A stretch of 64,000 nt of DNA from Stutzerimonas zhaodongensis (GCF_003696365.1 NZ_RFFM01000001.1:124001-188000); one strand, 5' to 3'; positions 1 to 10,056 are shown, counted from the first letter of the stretch. The notes: a model not told the origin generated them from the letters alone. Translations and numbers: made by a program.

Positions 1-92
1 CTCCAGCCAGCTGCCTCGTAAAGTTCATCGTAGCTGTCGGCCCAGGTGTTCAGGCTGAAAGCGAGTAATACACAAGCAATAAGGGCGCGCAT
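1..92 (-). CDS. Exported protein, N-terminal 30 residues only
   Basis: Only the start of this gene is in the window; it runs off the left edge. Reading the minus strand from the ATG at 92 gives 30 codons: a basic N-terminus, a hydrophobic stretch (ALIACVLLAFSLN) and a probable signal peptidase I site before ADSYDELYEAAGW. A purine-rich ribosome site (AGAGGAG) lies just upstream. The product should therefore be periplasmic. The mature start faintly resembles DUF2059-type periplasmic proteins, but too little is visible to assign a family. It is divergent from the oxygenase that starts at 220, so an upstream-extended reading of that gene would run across this one. Confidence 0.6.
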   Translation of the reverse strand, partial: MRALIACVLLAFSLNTWADSYDELYEAAGW

Positions 93-219
93 GGAAGCTC
101 CTCTGTGGCGGGCGGTTTATTTTCAGCGCCACGACCTGGGCTTGTCGAGGAGCGCTATCGCTACTGCTAGACTCAGCCGTGTGTCCGCGCGGGCCCACCG
201 AGGCCGCGAGGAGCTGTCA

Positions 220-852
220 TTGACCCATCGGAGTCACTTTTCCTTGCCGTTCTCTACCATCGTCGATGACCTCGCCGCGCGCGGCTGGTCGTTGCAGAGT
301 TCCTTCCTTCCCAGTGATGTGACCCATAAGCTGGCCGACGAGTGCCGCAGACGCCATGCCGAGGGTACGTTGGCGCCAGCCAGCGTAGGTCGTGGCGAGG
401 AGCAGGCGGTGCGCGAAGGCATTCGCGGCGACCATATCCACTGGCTGGAAGCGGGGCAGGCAGAGGTCTGCGACGCCTATCTGGCGCTGATGGACGAGCT
501 GAGACGGACGCTCAACCGCGAGCTGTTTCTTGGCTTGGAAGAATTCGAATGCCACTTCGCCTTCTATCCACCGGGCGCCTTCTATCAGACGCATCTGGAT
601 CGTTTCCGGGATGACGACAGCCGCTGCGTTAGCGCGGTGCTGTATCTGAATCCTGACTGGCAGCCGGCAGATGGTGGGGAACTGCGAATGCACTTCGCCG
701 ATGGATCGAATCTGGATGTCCCGCCGCTGTCGGGTGATCTACTGGTATTTCTGTCCGGTGATTTCCCCCATGAGGTATTGGTCACCCGGACCGAACGGCT
801 ATCTCTGACGGGCTGGTTCCGCCGACGTCCTGCCGATGTCCTGGCGCTTTGA
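220..852 (+). CDS. 2OG-Fe(II) oxygenase (SM-20/prolyl 4-hydroxylase-like)
   Basis: This is a 210-residue cytoplasmic protein of the 2-oxoglutarate/Fe(II) dioxygenase superfamily. The visible metal ligands are H-x-D in YQTHLDRFRDD and a distal His in FPHEV, followed by an Arg (TERLSLTGWF) placed to bind 2-oxoglutarate, on a double-stranded beta-helix fold. Such enzymes hydroxylate proteins or small molecules; the substrate here cannot be told. The frame is open back to 46, but that part overlaps the divergent secreted-protein gene and looks non-coding. A TTG at 220 with GAGGAG about five bases upstream is the better start and gives the usual family length. The gene converges on dctM. Confidence 0.8.
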   Translation: MTHRSHFSLPFSTIVDDLAARGWSLQSSFLPSDVTHKLADECRRRHAEGTLAPASVGRGEEQAVREGIRGDHIHWLEAGQAEVCDAYLALMDELRRTLNRELFLGLEEFECHFAFYPPGAFYQTHLDRFRDDDSRCVSAVLYLNPDWQPADGGELRMHFADGSNLDVPPLSGDLLVFLSGDFPHEVLVTRTERLSLTGWFRRRPADVLAL

Positions 853-863
853 ATTGAGCGCAT

Positions 864-890
864 AAAAAAGCCCGGCACGATGGCCGGGCT
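864..890 (-). terminator. Rho-independent terminator of dctPQM
   Basis: An 8-bp GC stem (AGCCCGGC/GCCGGGCT, 869-876 with 883-890) is followed on the minus strand by a six-T run. It lies 27 bases beyond the dctM stop codon and ends the minus-strand dct operon. There is no T run in the plus direction, so it probably does not stop the oxygenase transcript equally well. Confidence 0.85.
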
Positions 891-916
891 AAAAGGGAAG
901 CGAATACTCGGTGCCG

Positions 917-2197
917 TTACATGCCCAACAGATTCGGCAACCCGAGGGAAATCATCGGCACATAGGTGATCAGCGCCAGGAACACCAGCATCAGCGCCAA
1001 CCACGGCATGACCGCGCGGATCACGTCGGTCACCGGCATCTTGGTCACAGCTGAAGCGACGAACAGGTTTAGCCCCACCGGCGGTGTGATCAGTCCGATC
1101 TCCATGTTCACCACCATGATGATGCCCAGGTGAATTGGATCGATACCCAGCTGCACCGCGATCGGGAACAGAATCGGCGCCAGGATCAGGATGATGGCTG
1201 ACGGCTCCATGAAGGCACCGGCTACCAGCAGCACGATGTTGACCACCAGCAAGAACATCCAGGGCTGTAGTCCGGCTTCGAGCACCATGGCCGTAATCTG
1301 CTGAGGGATCTGTTCGGTCGTCAGCACATGGGCGAAGAGCATGGCGTTGGCAATGATGAACATCAGCATGATGGTCAGCTTGCCCGACTCCAAGAGCACC
1401 TTCGGGCAGTCGCGAATCGTGATGTCCTTGTAGACGAACAGCGCGATGAATGCCGAATACACCGCCGCTACGGCTGCTGCCTCGGTGGGTGTGAACATGC
1501 CCGAGTAGATGCCGCCCAGGATGATCACCATCAGTAGCAGGCCCCACAGCGCCTTACGGGCCGAGGACAGCCACTCGCGGAAGCTCGCGCGCGGCATCGC
1601 CGGGAGGTTCTTTTTCACCGCGACGATATAGATCGCCACCATCAAGCCAACGCCCAGCATCAAGCCCGGCACAACACCGGCCATGAACAGCTTGCCGACC
1701 GATGTTTCGGTGGCGGCGGCGTAGACCACCATGACGATGGAAGGCGGTATCAGAATGCCCAGAGTACCGGCATTACAGACGATACCTGCGCCAAAGGCCT
1801 GCGGGTAACCGGAGCGGACCATGCCGGCAATGGCGATGGAGCCAACGGCCGCCACGGTAGCCGGTGAAGAGCCGGAGAGGGCGGCGAACAGCATGCACGC
1901 CATGACCGCGCCGATCGCGAGGCCGCCACGGATGTGACCTACCGTAGCGTTGGCAAAGTCGATCAGACGCTTGGCCACGCCGCCGGTAGTCATGAAGGCG
2001 CCAGCGAGCAGGAAGAAGGGGATCGCCAGCAGCGTGTAGTGCTCGGAGGTCTCGAACAGCTTGATCGCCAGCGAGCGAACCGAGTCGGGACTGAAGAAGA
2101 AGATCGTCAGAGATCCGGCAAGACCAAGCGAAATGGCCACCGGCACGCCGATGAACATCAGCGCGAAAAGCGCCAGGAAGAGGAACAGGATAGTCAT
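917..2197 (-). CDS. dctM: C4-dicarboxylate TRAP transporter large permease DctM
   Basis: A 426-residue integral membrane protein of the TRAP large-permease (DctM) family, with about 12 hydrophobic segments through its length and the family-typical PxxEAAAVAA segment (TPTEAAAVAAVYSA). It uses the sodium gradient to import succinate, fumarate or malate delivered by the binding protein DctP. The length matches the family. It sits last in dctP-dctQ-dctM, and its ATG overlaps the dctQ stop by one base, which suggests translational coupling. Assignment to C4-dicarboxylates rests on the adjacent dctBD regulators and synteny with P. aeruginosa dctPQM rather than on permease residues. Confidence 0.95.
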   Translation of the reverse strand: MTILFLFLALFALMFIGVPVAISLGLAGSLTIFFFSPDSVRSLAIKLFETSEHYTLLAIPFFLLAGAFMTTGGVAKRLIDFANATVGHIRGGLAIGAVMACMLFAALSGSSPATVAAVGSIAIAGMVRSGYPQAFGAGIVCNAGTLGILIPPSIVMVVYAAATETSVGKLFMAGVVPGLMLGVGLMVAIYIVAVKKNLPAMPRASFREWLSSARKALWGLLLMVIILGGIYSGMFTPTEAAAVAAVYSAFIALFVYKDITIRDCPKVLLESGKLTIMLMFIIANAMLFAHVLTTEQIPQQITAMVLEAGLQPWMFLLVVNIVLLVAGAFMEPSAIILILAPILFPIAVQLGIDPIHLGIIMVVNMEIGLITPPVGLNLFVASAVTKMPVTDVIRAVMPWLALMLVFLALITYVPMISLGLPNLLGM

Positions 2198-2823
2198 TAC
2201 TTCGGCTCCTCATCACCGAGCTTGGCGGCTTCGGCGGCTTCGTCAGCCAGTCCAAGTCCGGCCTGCTCGTTGCGCAGGATGCGCACGAAAATCTCTGCGA
2301 AACGAATGAACACCATGGCAAAGCCGATCGGTACGATCATGCCGATGTGCCATTGCTTGACGCCGAAGTGACCGAGGTCTTCAGCACCGATGTTGGCGGT
2401 GAGCAGCGCCTGGATCCATTCGAAGCTGGCAACGGTCAACAGCGCCGAGTACCCAAGGCAGAAGAGGCAGGCGATGATGCCGATGACGCGTTGGATGTGT
2501 CTTGGCGCCAGCTTGACCAGCGCATCGACACCGATATGGCCAGCTGTACGTACGCCATACGCTAGGCCCGAGAAAATCAGCCAGGCAAACAGCGCCTTGG
2601 TCAGCGCAGTGCTCCAGGTCATTGACTGAGCCATGCCGATGACGGCATCACCCACGGAGAAGAAAAACTCTTCAGCCGCTGGAAAGCTGTCCGCCAGGCT
2701 GTAGAAAACGGTGTAGAGGTTGTTCAGAACCACATAGACGAAGGTTACGAGCGTCATGGCGGCCAGTAGAAAGGCGATAAAGCCTTCCTCGAAATGGTCC
2801 CAGACGCGCCAGAGGGCGTTCAT
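2197..2823 (-). CDS. dctQ: C4-dicarboxylate TRAP transporter small permease DctQ
   Basis: A 208-residue membrane protein with four hydrophobic segments (near residues 17-38, 78-95, 110-135 and 155-180), the DctQ topology. It forms the membrane complex with DctM and helps dock DctP. The start at 2823 (MNALWRVWDHFEEG) was chosen because GGGAG lies nine bases upstream; a longer reading from further upstream has no ribosome site and is not family-like. The C-terminal tail is rich in Ala/Glu, which is common. A 232-base gap with a strong stem-loop separates it from dctP. Confidence 0.93.
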   Translation of the reverse strand: MNALWRVWDHFEEGFIAFLLAAMTLVTFVYVVLNNLYTVFYSLADSFPAAEEFFFSVGDAVIGMAQSMTWSTALTKALFAWLIFSGLAYGVRTAGHIGVDALVKLAPRHIQRVIGIIACLFCLGYSALLTVASFEWIQALLTANIGAEDLGHFGVKQWHIGMIVPIGFAMVFIRFAEIFVRILRNEQAGLGLADEAAEAAKLGDEEPK

Positions 2824-3017
2824 GGATGACATCTCCCGATGGATTGGATTGTTTCGATGGGCGTACGGAGCGTGCGCCATGAACCGGTCTGGTAACCGGA
2901 TGACAGAGCAGTGAAAAGGCTTGTTCTGGACAAGGCGAAAGGTGCCTGTTCGGCTACCCTGGTTCGCGAGGTCGTTTTGTTTTTCGCTGCGCTGTCGGTA
3001 CTGCCTTTGCCTGAAAG

Positions 3018-3044
3018 AAGTGAGCGGGCAAAGCCCGCTCACTT
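3018..3044 (-). promoter_or_regulatory. Stem-loop between dctP and dctQ
   Basis: A perfect 12-bp inverted repeat (arms 3018-3029 and 3033-3044, loop AAA) lies 12 bases past the dctP stop. On the minus strand it is followed by CTTTC rather than a true T run. It is likely a partial terminator or an mRNA 3'-end stabiliser that lets the binding protein be made in excess over the permease. The role is inferred; the structure is plain in the sequence. Confidence 0.8.
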
Positions 3045-3055
3045 CCCGTCAGTAC

Positions 3056-4183
<1,128 letters not shown>

Positions 4184-4191
4184 TTAGCGGG

Positions 4192-4207
4192 AGCAAGTGC
4201 TGTGCCA
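4192..4207 (-). promoter_or_regulatory. Sigma54 (-24/-12) promoter of dctPQM
   Basis: Read on the minus strand, the sequence is TGGCACAGCACTTGCT. This fits the sigma54 consensus TGGCACG-N4-TTGCW at all the invariant bases (GG and GC ten bases apart). Transcription would begin near 4182. The adjacent gene dctD encodes a sigma54 activator with a GAFTGA loop, which makes the functional link strong. Confidence 0.88.
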
Positions 4208-4414
4208 TCACGCACAGACCTGCTTCCGTTGCGCGGGAGTTTACCGGTGTAATGGCAGAATGCTGCCGAATATTTCTCAGCGGGAGCGTCTAGCCTGCGG
4301 TTTTACGTAGACGCCAATTGGCCTGCTACGCGCGAGTTAGCTAGCCCGAGGATTGTTGCAGTGATGTGGCTAAAAGCCGCAGCGGCAAAAAGTGAGAACC
4401 AGGCCTCATTTTCG

Positions 4415-4430
4415 TGGCGGAAATCCGCCA
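4415..4430. promoter_or_regulatory. Candidate DctD enhancer palindrome
   Basis: TGGCGGA-AA-TCCGCCA has perfect 7-bp arms and lies about 210 bases upstream of the sigma54 promoter, a normal distance for an enhancer site. It starts two bases past the dctD stop. The core CGGAAATCCG resembles DctD sites that I recall from rhizobial dctA, but I could not check this. Confidence 0.5.
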
Positions 4431-4431
4431 G

Positions 4432-5823
4432 CTATTCGCTTTCATCCGGCGAGCTTCCGCCAGCATCACTGAACATCAAGCCGTGCTTGCGCAATTTGTC
4501 ATGCAGGGTTTTGCGTGGCAGACCGAGGGCTTCTGCGACACTGCGCAACGAGCCATGCGGGCGCGCCAGTTCGGCGGCGATCAGGGCGCGCTCGTAAGCA
4601 TCGACCTGTTCGTTGAGGCCTCCCCCGGGTGCGACCGCCATACCGTCGGAGGTGGATGCTGAGTCATCGAGGCCCAGCTCCAGGCCCAACGCAAAACGCT
4701 CCGCGGTGTTCTGCAATTCCCGGACGTTCCCCGGCCAGGCATGGCGCAGCAGCTGGGCACGCTGCTCAGGGCGCAATTCTCGAATTGGCAGGGCATGGCG
4801 ATTGGCAGCGGTTTCAGCGAAATGCTGGAACAGGAACAGCAAGTCCTCACTGCGTTCGCGAAGTGGCGGGATGCGCAGTGGTGCCACGTTCAGCCGATAG
4901 TAGAGGTCGGCACGGAATCGCCCCTGGTCAGCAGCATGACGCAGATCTTCCTTGGTAGCTGCAATCACGCGGATGTTCAGGGCAATAGACTGGTTGCCGC
5001 CAAGCCGCTCGACCACGCGCTCTTGCAGCATGCGCAGTAGTTTGACCTGCACATCCAGGCTCATGCTCTCGATCTCATCGAGAAACAAGGTGCCGCCGTT
5101 AGCGAATTCAAACTTGCCGATGCGTCGCTTCTGCGCGCCGGTAAAGGCTCCGGCCTCATGGCCGAACAGTTCGCTTTCGACCACCGACTCGGCCAGTGCG
5201 CCGGCGTTGATCGCCACGAATGGTCCGCCACGTCGGCTGGATAGATCGTGCAGCGCGCGCGCGACCACTTCCTTGCCTGCGCCGGTTTCTCCGAGGATCA
5301 GCACGTCGGCGTGGGTTCCAGCAAGCGCACCGATCTGCTCACGCAGGCGCTGCATGGCGGGCGACTGGCCAAGCAGGCGCGTCGACAGCTGTTGGCGATC
5401 GGCCAGGGCCAGGCGAAGGCTGCGGTTGTCGAGTACCAGCTGCCGCAGCGCCAGTGCTCGGCGCACACCGTCGAGCAGCGCTTCGCTGGGAAAAGGTTTT
5501 TCGAGGAAGTCATAGGCGCCGGCCCGCATCGCCTGCACTGCCAATTGGATATCGCCATGACCAGTAATCAGCAGGACCGGAAGATCACGGTCGAGGGCCT
5601 GCAGCTGTTGCTGCAACTCCAGGCCATCCAGGCCGGGCATGCGAATGTCGCTGACAACGACGCCTGGCCAGTCCACCGGCAACATCGCAGCCAGGCCGCG
5701 CGCATCGCCAAGACTCAGGACCTTGAGCCCGGCAAGATCAAGCGTCTGGCTCAGCGCCTTGCGCAGGTGCGGATCGTCATCGACCAGGACTACCTGAAAC
5801 TGCGGGTCGATCTGGCTGGTCAT
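4432..5823 (-). CDS. dctD: Sigma54-dependent response regulator DctD
   Basis: A 463-residue NtrC-type activator. The receiver domain covers about residues 10-125, with phosphoacceptor Asp59 (VVVSDIRMPG) and a conserved Lys in FLEKPF. The AAA+ sigma54-interaction domain has Walker A GETGAGKE at 178-185 and the GAFTGA loop at 225-230. A Fis-type helix-turn-helix (LRSVAEALGLPRKTLHDKLR) is at the C-terminus. Phosphorylated by DctB, it would drive sigma54 transcription of dctPQM. The start at 5823 lies one base past the dctB stop; a longer reading lacks family support. It is co-transcribed with dctB. Confidence 0.95.
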   Translation of the reverse strand: MTSQIDPQFQVVLVDDDPHLRKALSQTLDLAGLKVLSLGDARGLAAMLPVDWPGVVVSDIRMPGLDGLELQQQLQALDRDLPVLLITGHGDIQLAVQAMRAGAYDFLEKPFPSEALLDGVRRALALRQLVLDNRSLRLALADRQQLSTRLLGQSPAMQRLREQIGALAGTHADVLILGETGAGKEVVARALHDLSSRRGGPFVAINAGALAESVVESELFGHEAGAFTGAQKRRIGKFEFANGGTLFLDEIESMSLDVQVKLLRMLQERVVERLGGNQSIALNIRVIAATKEDLRHAADQGRFRADLYYRLNVAPLRIPPLRERSEDLLFLFQHFAETAANRHALPIRELRPEQRAQLLRHAWPGNVRELQNTAERFALGLELGLDDSASTSDGMAVAPGGGLNEQVDAYERALIAAELARPHGSLRSVAEALGLPRKTLHDKLRKHGLMFSDAGGSSPDESE

Positions 5824-5824
5824 G

Positions 5825-7624
5825 TTAGTCCTCACGCGGAAAGGCGATGCCGGGGTCGGCAGATCGCAGGTAGAGACTGAGTTGCGCACCTCCGTCGGGA
5901 TGATTGGCTATCGTCAGCTCGCCGCCAAGTGCGCGCGTCAGCGTATCGCAAATGGCCAGACCGAGGCCTAGCCCCTGAGCACTGGTCTTGGTCGTGAAGA
6001 AGGGCTCTCGGGCGCGCTCCAGCGCGGCGGGGGAAAAGCCCGGGCCATTGTCGCGAAGGGTCAGCAGCACACCGTCGCCCTGGCGTTCGGCGCGCAGCCA
6101 GATACGCCTGGTGGGTGCGCGCTCGTTGAGCGCGTCGAGGGCGTTGGCCAGGAGGTTGGAGAGGATCTGCCGTAAGCGCGTTTCACCTGCCTGCACCCAT
6201 AGCGTCGCGTCGGGAAGGTCGCGAATCAGCTCGACTCCCATTGCCTGTCGGCGCTTGGCCAGCAGGGCCAGGGCGTCGTCCAGCGCCGGTTGCAGGGCGA
6301 CCCGCTCCGGCGCATGACGATCGCGCCGGGCGAATGCGCGCAGGTGAGCGATGATCGAGGCCATACGTGCCGTCAGCTCGCTGATCAGCCTGAGGTTGTC
6401 GCGTGCCTCATCGTTGCGCTGCTGGTCGAGCAGGACGCCTGCGTTGTCCGCGTAACTGCGAATCGCACCCAGCGGCTGATTGAGCTCATGGCTGATGCTG
6501 GCCGACATGGTGCCCAACGCCGACAGCTTGCCCGCTTGCAGCAACTCATCCTGGGCGCGTACCAGTTCCTGCTGTGCCTGCTCGCGTTCGAGTACTTCTT
6601 GCTTGAGGCGGCTGTTCAGCGCTTCGAGGTCCTGGGTCCGCTCCTGCACGCGACGCTCCAACTGCTGCCTCGCCTTGGCATCCAGGGCGATTCGCTCCAG
6701 ATAGTGGCGACGGCGCTGCATGAGCAAGCCCAGCAGCAGCAAAAGGGCGGCAAGGGTAGCTGCGCCGATGGCGACGACCGTCTGAACAGGGCGCTCGACG
6801 AGATTGATCGGCGCCAGGATGCGCACCGTCCAGCCGGTCTCCTTGAGTTCCCGGCTCTGGATCAACCAGGCGTTGATGTCCAGCGTCAGGTCCTGCGGTT
6901 TTATCGTCGGGTAAGGGCGCTCCTGAGCGATCTGCTCCCGCTCCTCGATGTCCAGCGCCCGGCTTGCGCGAAACCGCCATTCGGGTCTCGACGTGAGGAT
7001 CACCACCCCAAAGTTGTCAGTCACCATGAGTTGCTCGGGCGTGTTGCCCCATAGCGTCTCGGTGTGGTCCAGGTCGACCTTGACCACCAGCACGCCGAGC
7101 ACCGAGTCGCCGTCGCGAACTGCGGCACCGAAGTAATAGCCGCGCTTGCCAGACGTGGTTCCAAGGCCGAAAAAGCGGCCCAGATTGCCGGCCATGGCTT
7201 CACGGAAGTAGGGGCGGAAGGCGAAATTCCGGCTGACAAAGCTGTCTTCCTCGTTCCAGTTGGAAGCCGCCAGCGTGTTGCCATCCGGCGCCATCAGATA
7301 GATCACGTCGGCCCCGGTTTCCTTGCGCAGTTGATCCAGCAGACGGTTGGCCTGGTCCTTGGCTGAAGCGTTGTCGGGTTGGCGCAGCGCCGCGCGCAAG
7401 GTCGGCAGATCACCGAGGATGCGTGGCAGCACTTCATAACGGCGCAGCGAACCAAGAAGGTTAGCCACGTAAAGATCAAGCGTCTGTCGGTTCTGCTCGA
7501 CCAGCTCGTTGCTGTAATAACGTTCGGCCAGCTGTTGCAGCGGCCATAGCAGCGGCGCCAGCATCAGCGTGAGAAGTGCGAGATTACGCCAGCGAGGACG
7601 CCGTGGAGATTCGGGAGATGTCAT
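5825..7624 (-). CDS. dctB: C4-dicarboxylate sensor histidine kinase DctB
   Basis: A 599-residue inner-membrane kinase. It has TM1 near residues 14-32, a periplasmic double-PDC (dCache) sensor of about 245 residues with the ligand-pocket segment SRNFAFRPYF, and TM2 near 280-303. A coiled coil (ERRVQERTQDLEAL) follows, then a HisKA domain with His379 (ASISHELNQP). The HATPase domain shows N (NLLANALDAL), G1 (DNGPGF) and G2 (GLGLGLAI) boxes. It senses periplasmic succinate, malate or fumarate and phosphorylates DctD. The length matches rhizobial and pseudomonad DctB. It heads the dctB-dctD operon. Confidence 0.94.
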   Translation of the reverse strand: MTSPESPRRPRWRNLALLTLMLAPLLWPLQQLAERYYSNELVEQNRQTLDLYVANLLGSLRRYEVLPRILGDLPTLRAALRQPDNASAKDQANRLLDQLRKETGADVIYLMAPDGNTLAASNWNEEDSFVSRNFAFRPYFREAMAGNLGRFFGLGTTSGKRGYYFGAAVRDGDSVLGVLVVKVDLDHTETLWGNTPEQLMVTDNFGVVILTSRPEWRFRASRALDIEEREQIAQERPYPTIKPQDLTLDINAWLIQSRELKETGWTVRILAPINLVERPVQTVVAIGAATLAALLLLLGLLMQRRRHYLERIALDAKARQQLERRVQERTQDLEALNSRLKQEVLEREQAQQELVRAQDELLQAGKLSALGTMSASISHELNQPLGAIRSYADNAGVLLDQQRNDEARDNLRLISELTARMASIIAHLRAFARRDRHAPERVALQPALDDALALLAKRRQAMGVELIRDLPDATLWVQAGETRLRQILSNLLANALDALNERAPTRRIWLRAERQGDGVLLTLRDNGPGFSPAALERAREPFFTTKTSAQGLGLGLAICDTLTRALGGELTIANHPDGGAQLSLYLRSADPGIAFPRED

Positions 7625-7751
7625 GCGGATGCGCCTGTGATTCGGGCGTCATTATGCACGTTCGACCTTCATCGCATCTCGCCGCGGCTTGATCACGGCG
7701 TTTTTCGGCTTCGATCAGCAAGGCATTTGATCGAGACGGAGGCTCGGGTGA

Positions 7752-8645
7752 TTACGCGCTGCGATCCATCCGAACATCGCCAGAATTGCCCAGACATTGT
7801 TTCAGTGCGGCTTCCCAGGCAGGCAGTTCGACCTGCCAGTCGCGCTGCAAGCGGGCACAACTGAGGCGCGAGTTGAGGGGGCGCTGGGCAGCGGTAGGGT
7901 AATCGGCGGACCGGATTGGCTCGATCTTGGCCCGCAACAAACCCTGACGCTGCAGGTGCTCGGCGATAGCACTGGCAAAGCCGTACCATGACGTTTCGCC
8001 GCTGGCCGTCAGGTGATACAAGCCACTGGGGCCGCCGTTGCCACCGCGCCATTTGCGGACCATGTCGGCAGTCACCATTGCAAGTGTGCCGGCCCAGGTT
8101 GGAGCGCCTATTTCATCCTCAACCACTGATAACGAATCGCGTTCCTGCAGCAGGCGCTGCATGGTCAACAGGAAGTTATGGCCGTGCGTGGAGTAGACCC
8201 AGCTGGTGCGCAGCACCAGATGCTCGCCACCGACAGCCTGTATCGCCTGCTCGCCGGCCAGCTTGCTCTCCCCGTACACGCTCAATGGCGCGGGCTGGTC
8301 ATCCTCGCCGTAAGGCTCGGCTTTGCGACCGTTGAATACGTAATCAGTGGAATAGTGAATCAGCGGCACACCGAGTAACGCCGCTTCTTCCGCCAGCACG
8401 CCCGGGCCAATGGCGTTCACCGCGAAAGCCCGGTCACGTTCACCCTGCGCCACGTCGACCGCCGTATATGCGGCCGCATTGATGATCAGGTCGGGGCGCA
8501 GCAGGCGGACCTGCTGGCGAATCTGGCCCGGCTCGGCGAGATCCAGCACCTTGTGTCCCAGCGCGAGCACTTTCCCTTCACCGGCAAGCGCTAGTTGCAG
8601 CTCGCGAGACAATTGCCCCGTGCTGCCGGTGATGAGGATTTTCAT
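7752..8645 (-). CDS. rmlD: dTDP-4-dehydrorhamnose reductase RmlD
   Basis: A 297-residue short-chain dehydrogenase/reductase that reduces dTDP-4-dehydro-L-rhamnose with NADPH, the last step to dTDP-L-rhamnose for lipopolysaccharide or exopolysaccharide. The Rossmann glycine motif is at the start (ITGSTGQLSREL). The catalytic Tyr-x3-Lys is in SVYGESKLAGE, preceded by the family stretch STDYVFNGRKAEPYGEDD. It is the last gene of rmlBACD; its ATG overlaps the rmlC stop by four bases. The C-terminal tail after about residue 287 is poorly conserved. Confidence 0.95.
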   Translation of the reverse strand: MKILITGSTGQLSRELQLALAGEGKVLALGHKVLDLAEPGQIRQQVRLLRPDLIINAAAYTAVDVAQGERDRAFAVNAIGPGVLAEEAALLGVPLIHYSTDYVFNGRKAEPYGEDDQPAPLSVYGESKLAGEQAIQAVGGEHLVLRTSWVYSTHGHNFLLTMQRLLQERDSLSVVEDEIGAPTWAGTLAMVTADMVRKWRGGNGGPSGLYHLTASGETSWYGFASAIAEHLQRQGLLRAKIEPIRSADYPTAAQRPLNSRLSCARLQRDWQVELPAWEAALKQCLGNSGDVRMDRSA

Positions 8646-9187
8646 GCAAACAGCTCCGCTTCACTGAGGATCTTGCCTGCAATATCTTTCTGCGACAGCT
8701 GCGGTAGCTCTTCGAATGGCCATTCAATGCCGATCTGCGGATCATTCCAGAGTAATGATCGCTCATGCTCCGGGGCATAGTAATCGGTGGTCTTGTAGAG
8801 GAACTCGGCGCTCTCGCTAAGCACCACGAAACCGTGCGCGAAGCCTTCCGGAATCCACAACTGGCGCTGGTTTTGCGCGCTCAGGTGCACGCCGACCCAG
8901 CGTCCGAACGTTGCCGAGCTGCGGCGAAGGTCGACGGCGACGTCGAACACTTCACCGGCGACCACCCGCACCAACTTCCCCTGGGGTTGCTGGATCTGAT
9001 AGTGCAGCCCGCGCAGCACGCCGCGCTGGGATTTGGAGTGATTGTCCTGTACGAAGCTGCGCTTGACCCCCGTCGCGGCTTCGAAGGCCGCGGCGTTGAA
9101 GCTTTCGTAGAAAAAGCCGCGCTCATCGCCGAATACCTTCGGCTCGATGATCAGCACGTCAGGGATATCGGTCGCGATGACTTTCAT
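8642..9187 (-). CDS. rmlC: dTDP-4-dehydrorhamnose 3,5-epimerase RmlC
   Basis: A 181-residue cupin that epimerises C3 and C5 of dTDP-4-keto-6-deoxyglucose. The family landmarks are [13 protein letters not shown], the catalytic His segment GVLRGLHYQ, and the Asp of the His-Asp pair in [17 protein letters not shown]. The conserved aromatic part is [13 protein letters not shown]. The length is standard. It overlaps rmlA upstream and rmlD downstream by four bases each, so translation is probably coupled. The organism should make L-rhamnose-containing surface glycans. Confidence 0.96.
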   Translation of the reverse strand: MKVIATDIPDVLIIEPKVFGDERGFFYESFNAAAFEAATGVKRSFVQDNHSKSQRGVLRGLHYQIQQPQGKLVRVVAGEVFDVAVDLRRSSATFGRWVGVHLSAQNQRQLWIPEGFAHGFVVLSESAEFLYKTTDYYAPEHERSLLWNDPQIGIEWPFEELPQLSQKDIAGKILSEAELFA

Positions 9188-10056
9188 GCGTCTTCACCGG
9201 CCAACTTGAACAGGTACTGGCCGTAGCCGGTCTTGCCAAGAGCTTCAGCGCGGCGCAGCAACTGCTCGCGGTCGATCCACTTGTGCTGATAGGCGATCTC
9301 TTCCAGGCATGCGACTTTAAGCCCCTGGCGGTGCTCGATGGTCTGTACGTACTGCGAGGCCTCGAGCAGGCTGTCGTGGGTGCCGGTATCGAGCCAGGCG
9401 AAGCCGCGGCCAAAGCGCTGGACGTTCAGGTCGCCGCGCTTGAGGTAAGCGTTGTTGACGTCAGTGATTTCCAGCTCGCCACGAGGCGACGGCTTGATCG
9501 ACTTGGCAATCTCGATCACATCGTTGTCGTAGAAATAGAGACCGGTGACGGCATAGCTGGATTTCGGCTTGGCCGGTTTCTCTTCGATCGACAGTGCCTT
9601 GCCTGTTTCGTCGAAATCGATCACGCCGAAGCGCTCCGGATCCTTGACCCAGTAGCCGAAGACGGTAGCGCCTTTCTCTTGCGCCGAGGCACGTTGGAGC
9701 ATTTCTGAAAAATGCTGGCCATGAAAGATGTTGTCGCCGAGGATCAGGCACACCGAGTCGTCGCCGATGAAGTCTTCGCCAATCAGGAAGGCCTGGGCCA
9801 GGCCGTCCGGGGACGGCTGTTCGGCGTAGGAGAAGTTCACGCCGAACTGGCTGCCGTCTCCAAGCAGGTTCCTGTACTGCGGCAGATCCTGCGGCGTGGA
9901 GATCAGCAGGATGTCGCGAATCCCGGCCAGCATCAGCACCGAGATCGGGTAGTAGGCCATCGGCTTGTCGTAGATCGGCAGAAGCTGCTTGGATACGCCA
10001 AGGGTGATGGGGTGCAAGCGGGTGCCGGAGCCCCCGGCAAGAATGATTCCTTTCAT
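9184..10056 (-). CDS. rmlA: Glucose-1-phosphate thymidylyltransferase RmlA
   Basis: A 290-residue nucleotidyltransferase making dTDP-glucose from glucose-1-phosphate and dTTP, the first and usually feedback-controlled step to dTDP-rhamnose. The nucleotide-binding signature GGSGTRLHP is at residues 8-16, followed by [19 protein letters not shown] and [10 protein letters not shown] are the further sugar-nucleotide binding segments. The length is typical of the short RmlA group (about 290-295). It overlaps rmlB and rmlC by four bases each. Confidence 0.96.
   Translation of the reverse strand: MKGIILAGGSGTRLHPITLGVSKQLLPIYDKPMAYYPISVLMLAGIRDILLISTPQDLPQYRNLLGDGSQFGVNFSYAEQPSPDGLAQAFLIGEDFIGDDSVCLILGDNIFHGQHFSEMLQRASAQEKGATVFGYWVKDPERFGVIDFDETGKALSIEEKPAKPKSSYAVTGLYFYDNDVIEIAKSIKPSPRGELEITDVNNAYLKRGDLNVQRFGRGFAWLDTGTHDSLLEASQYVQTIEHRQGLKVACLEEIAYQHKWIDREQLLRRAEALGKTGYGQYLFKLAGEDA

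Noticed and set aside
585..1547. Long open frame opposite dctM and the oxygenase
   Set aside because: It lies antisense to two well-supported genes, has His/Arg/Asp-rich composition typical of GC-rich shadow frames and no family resemblance.
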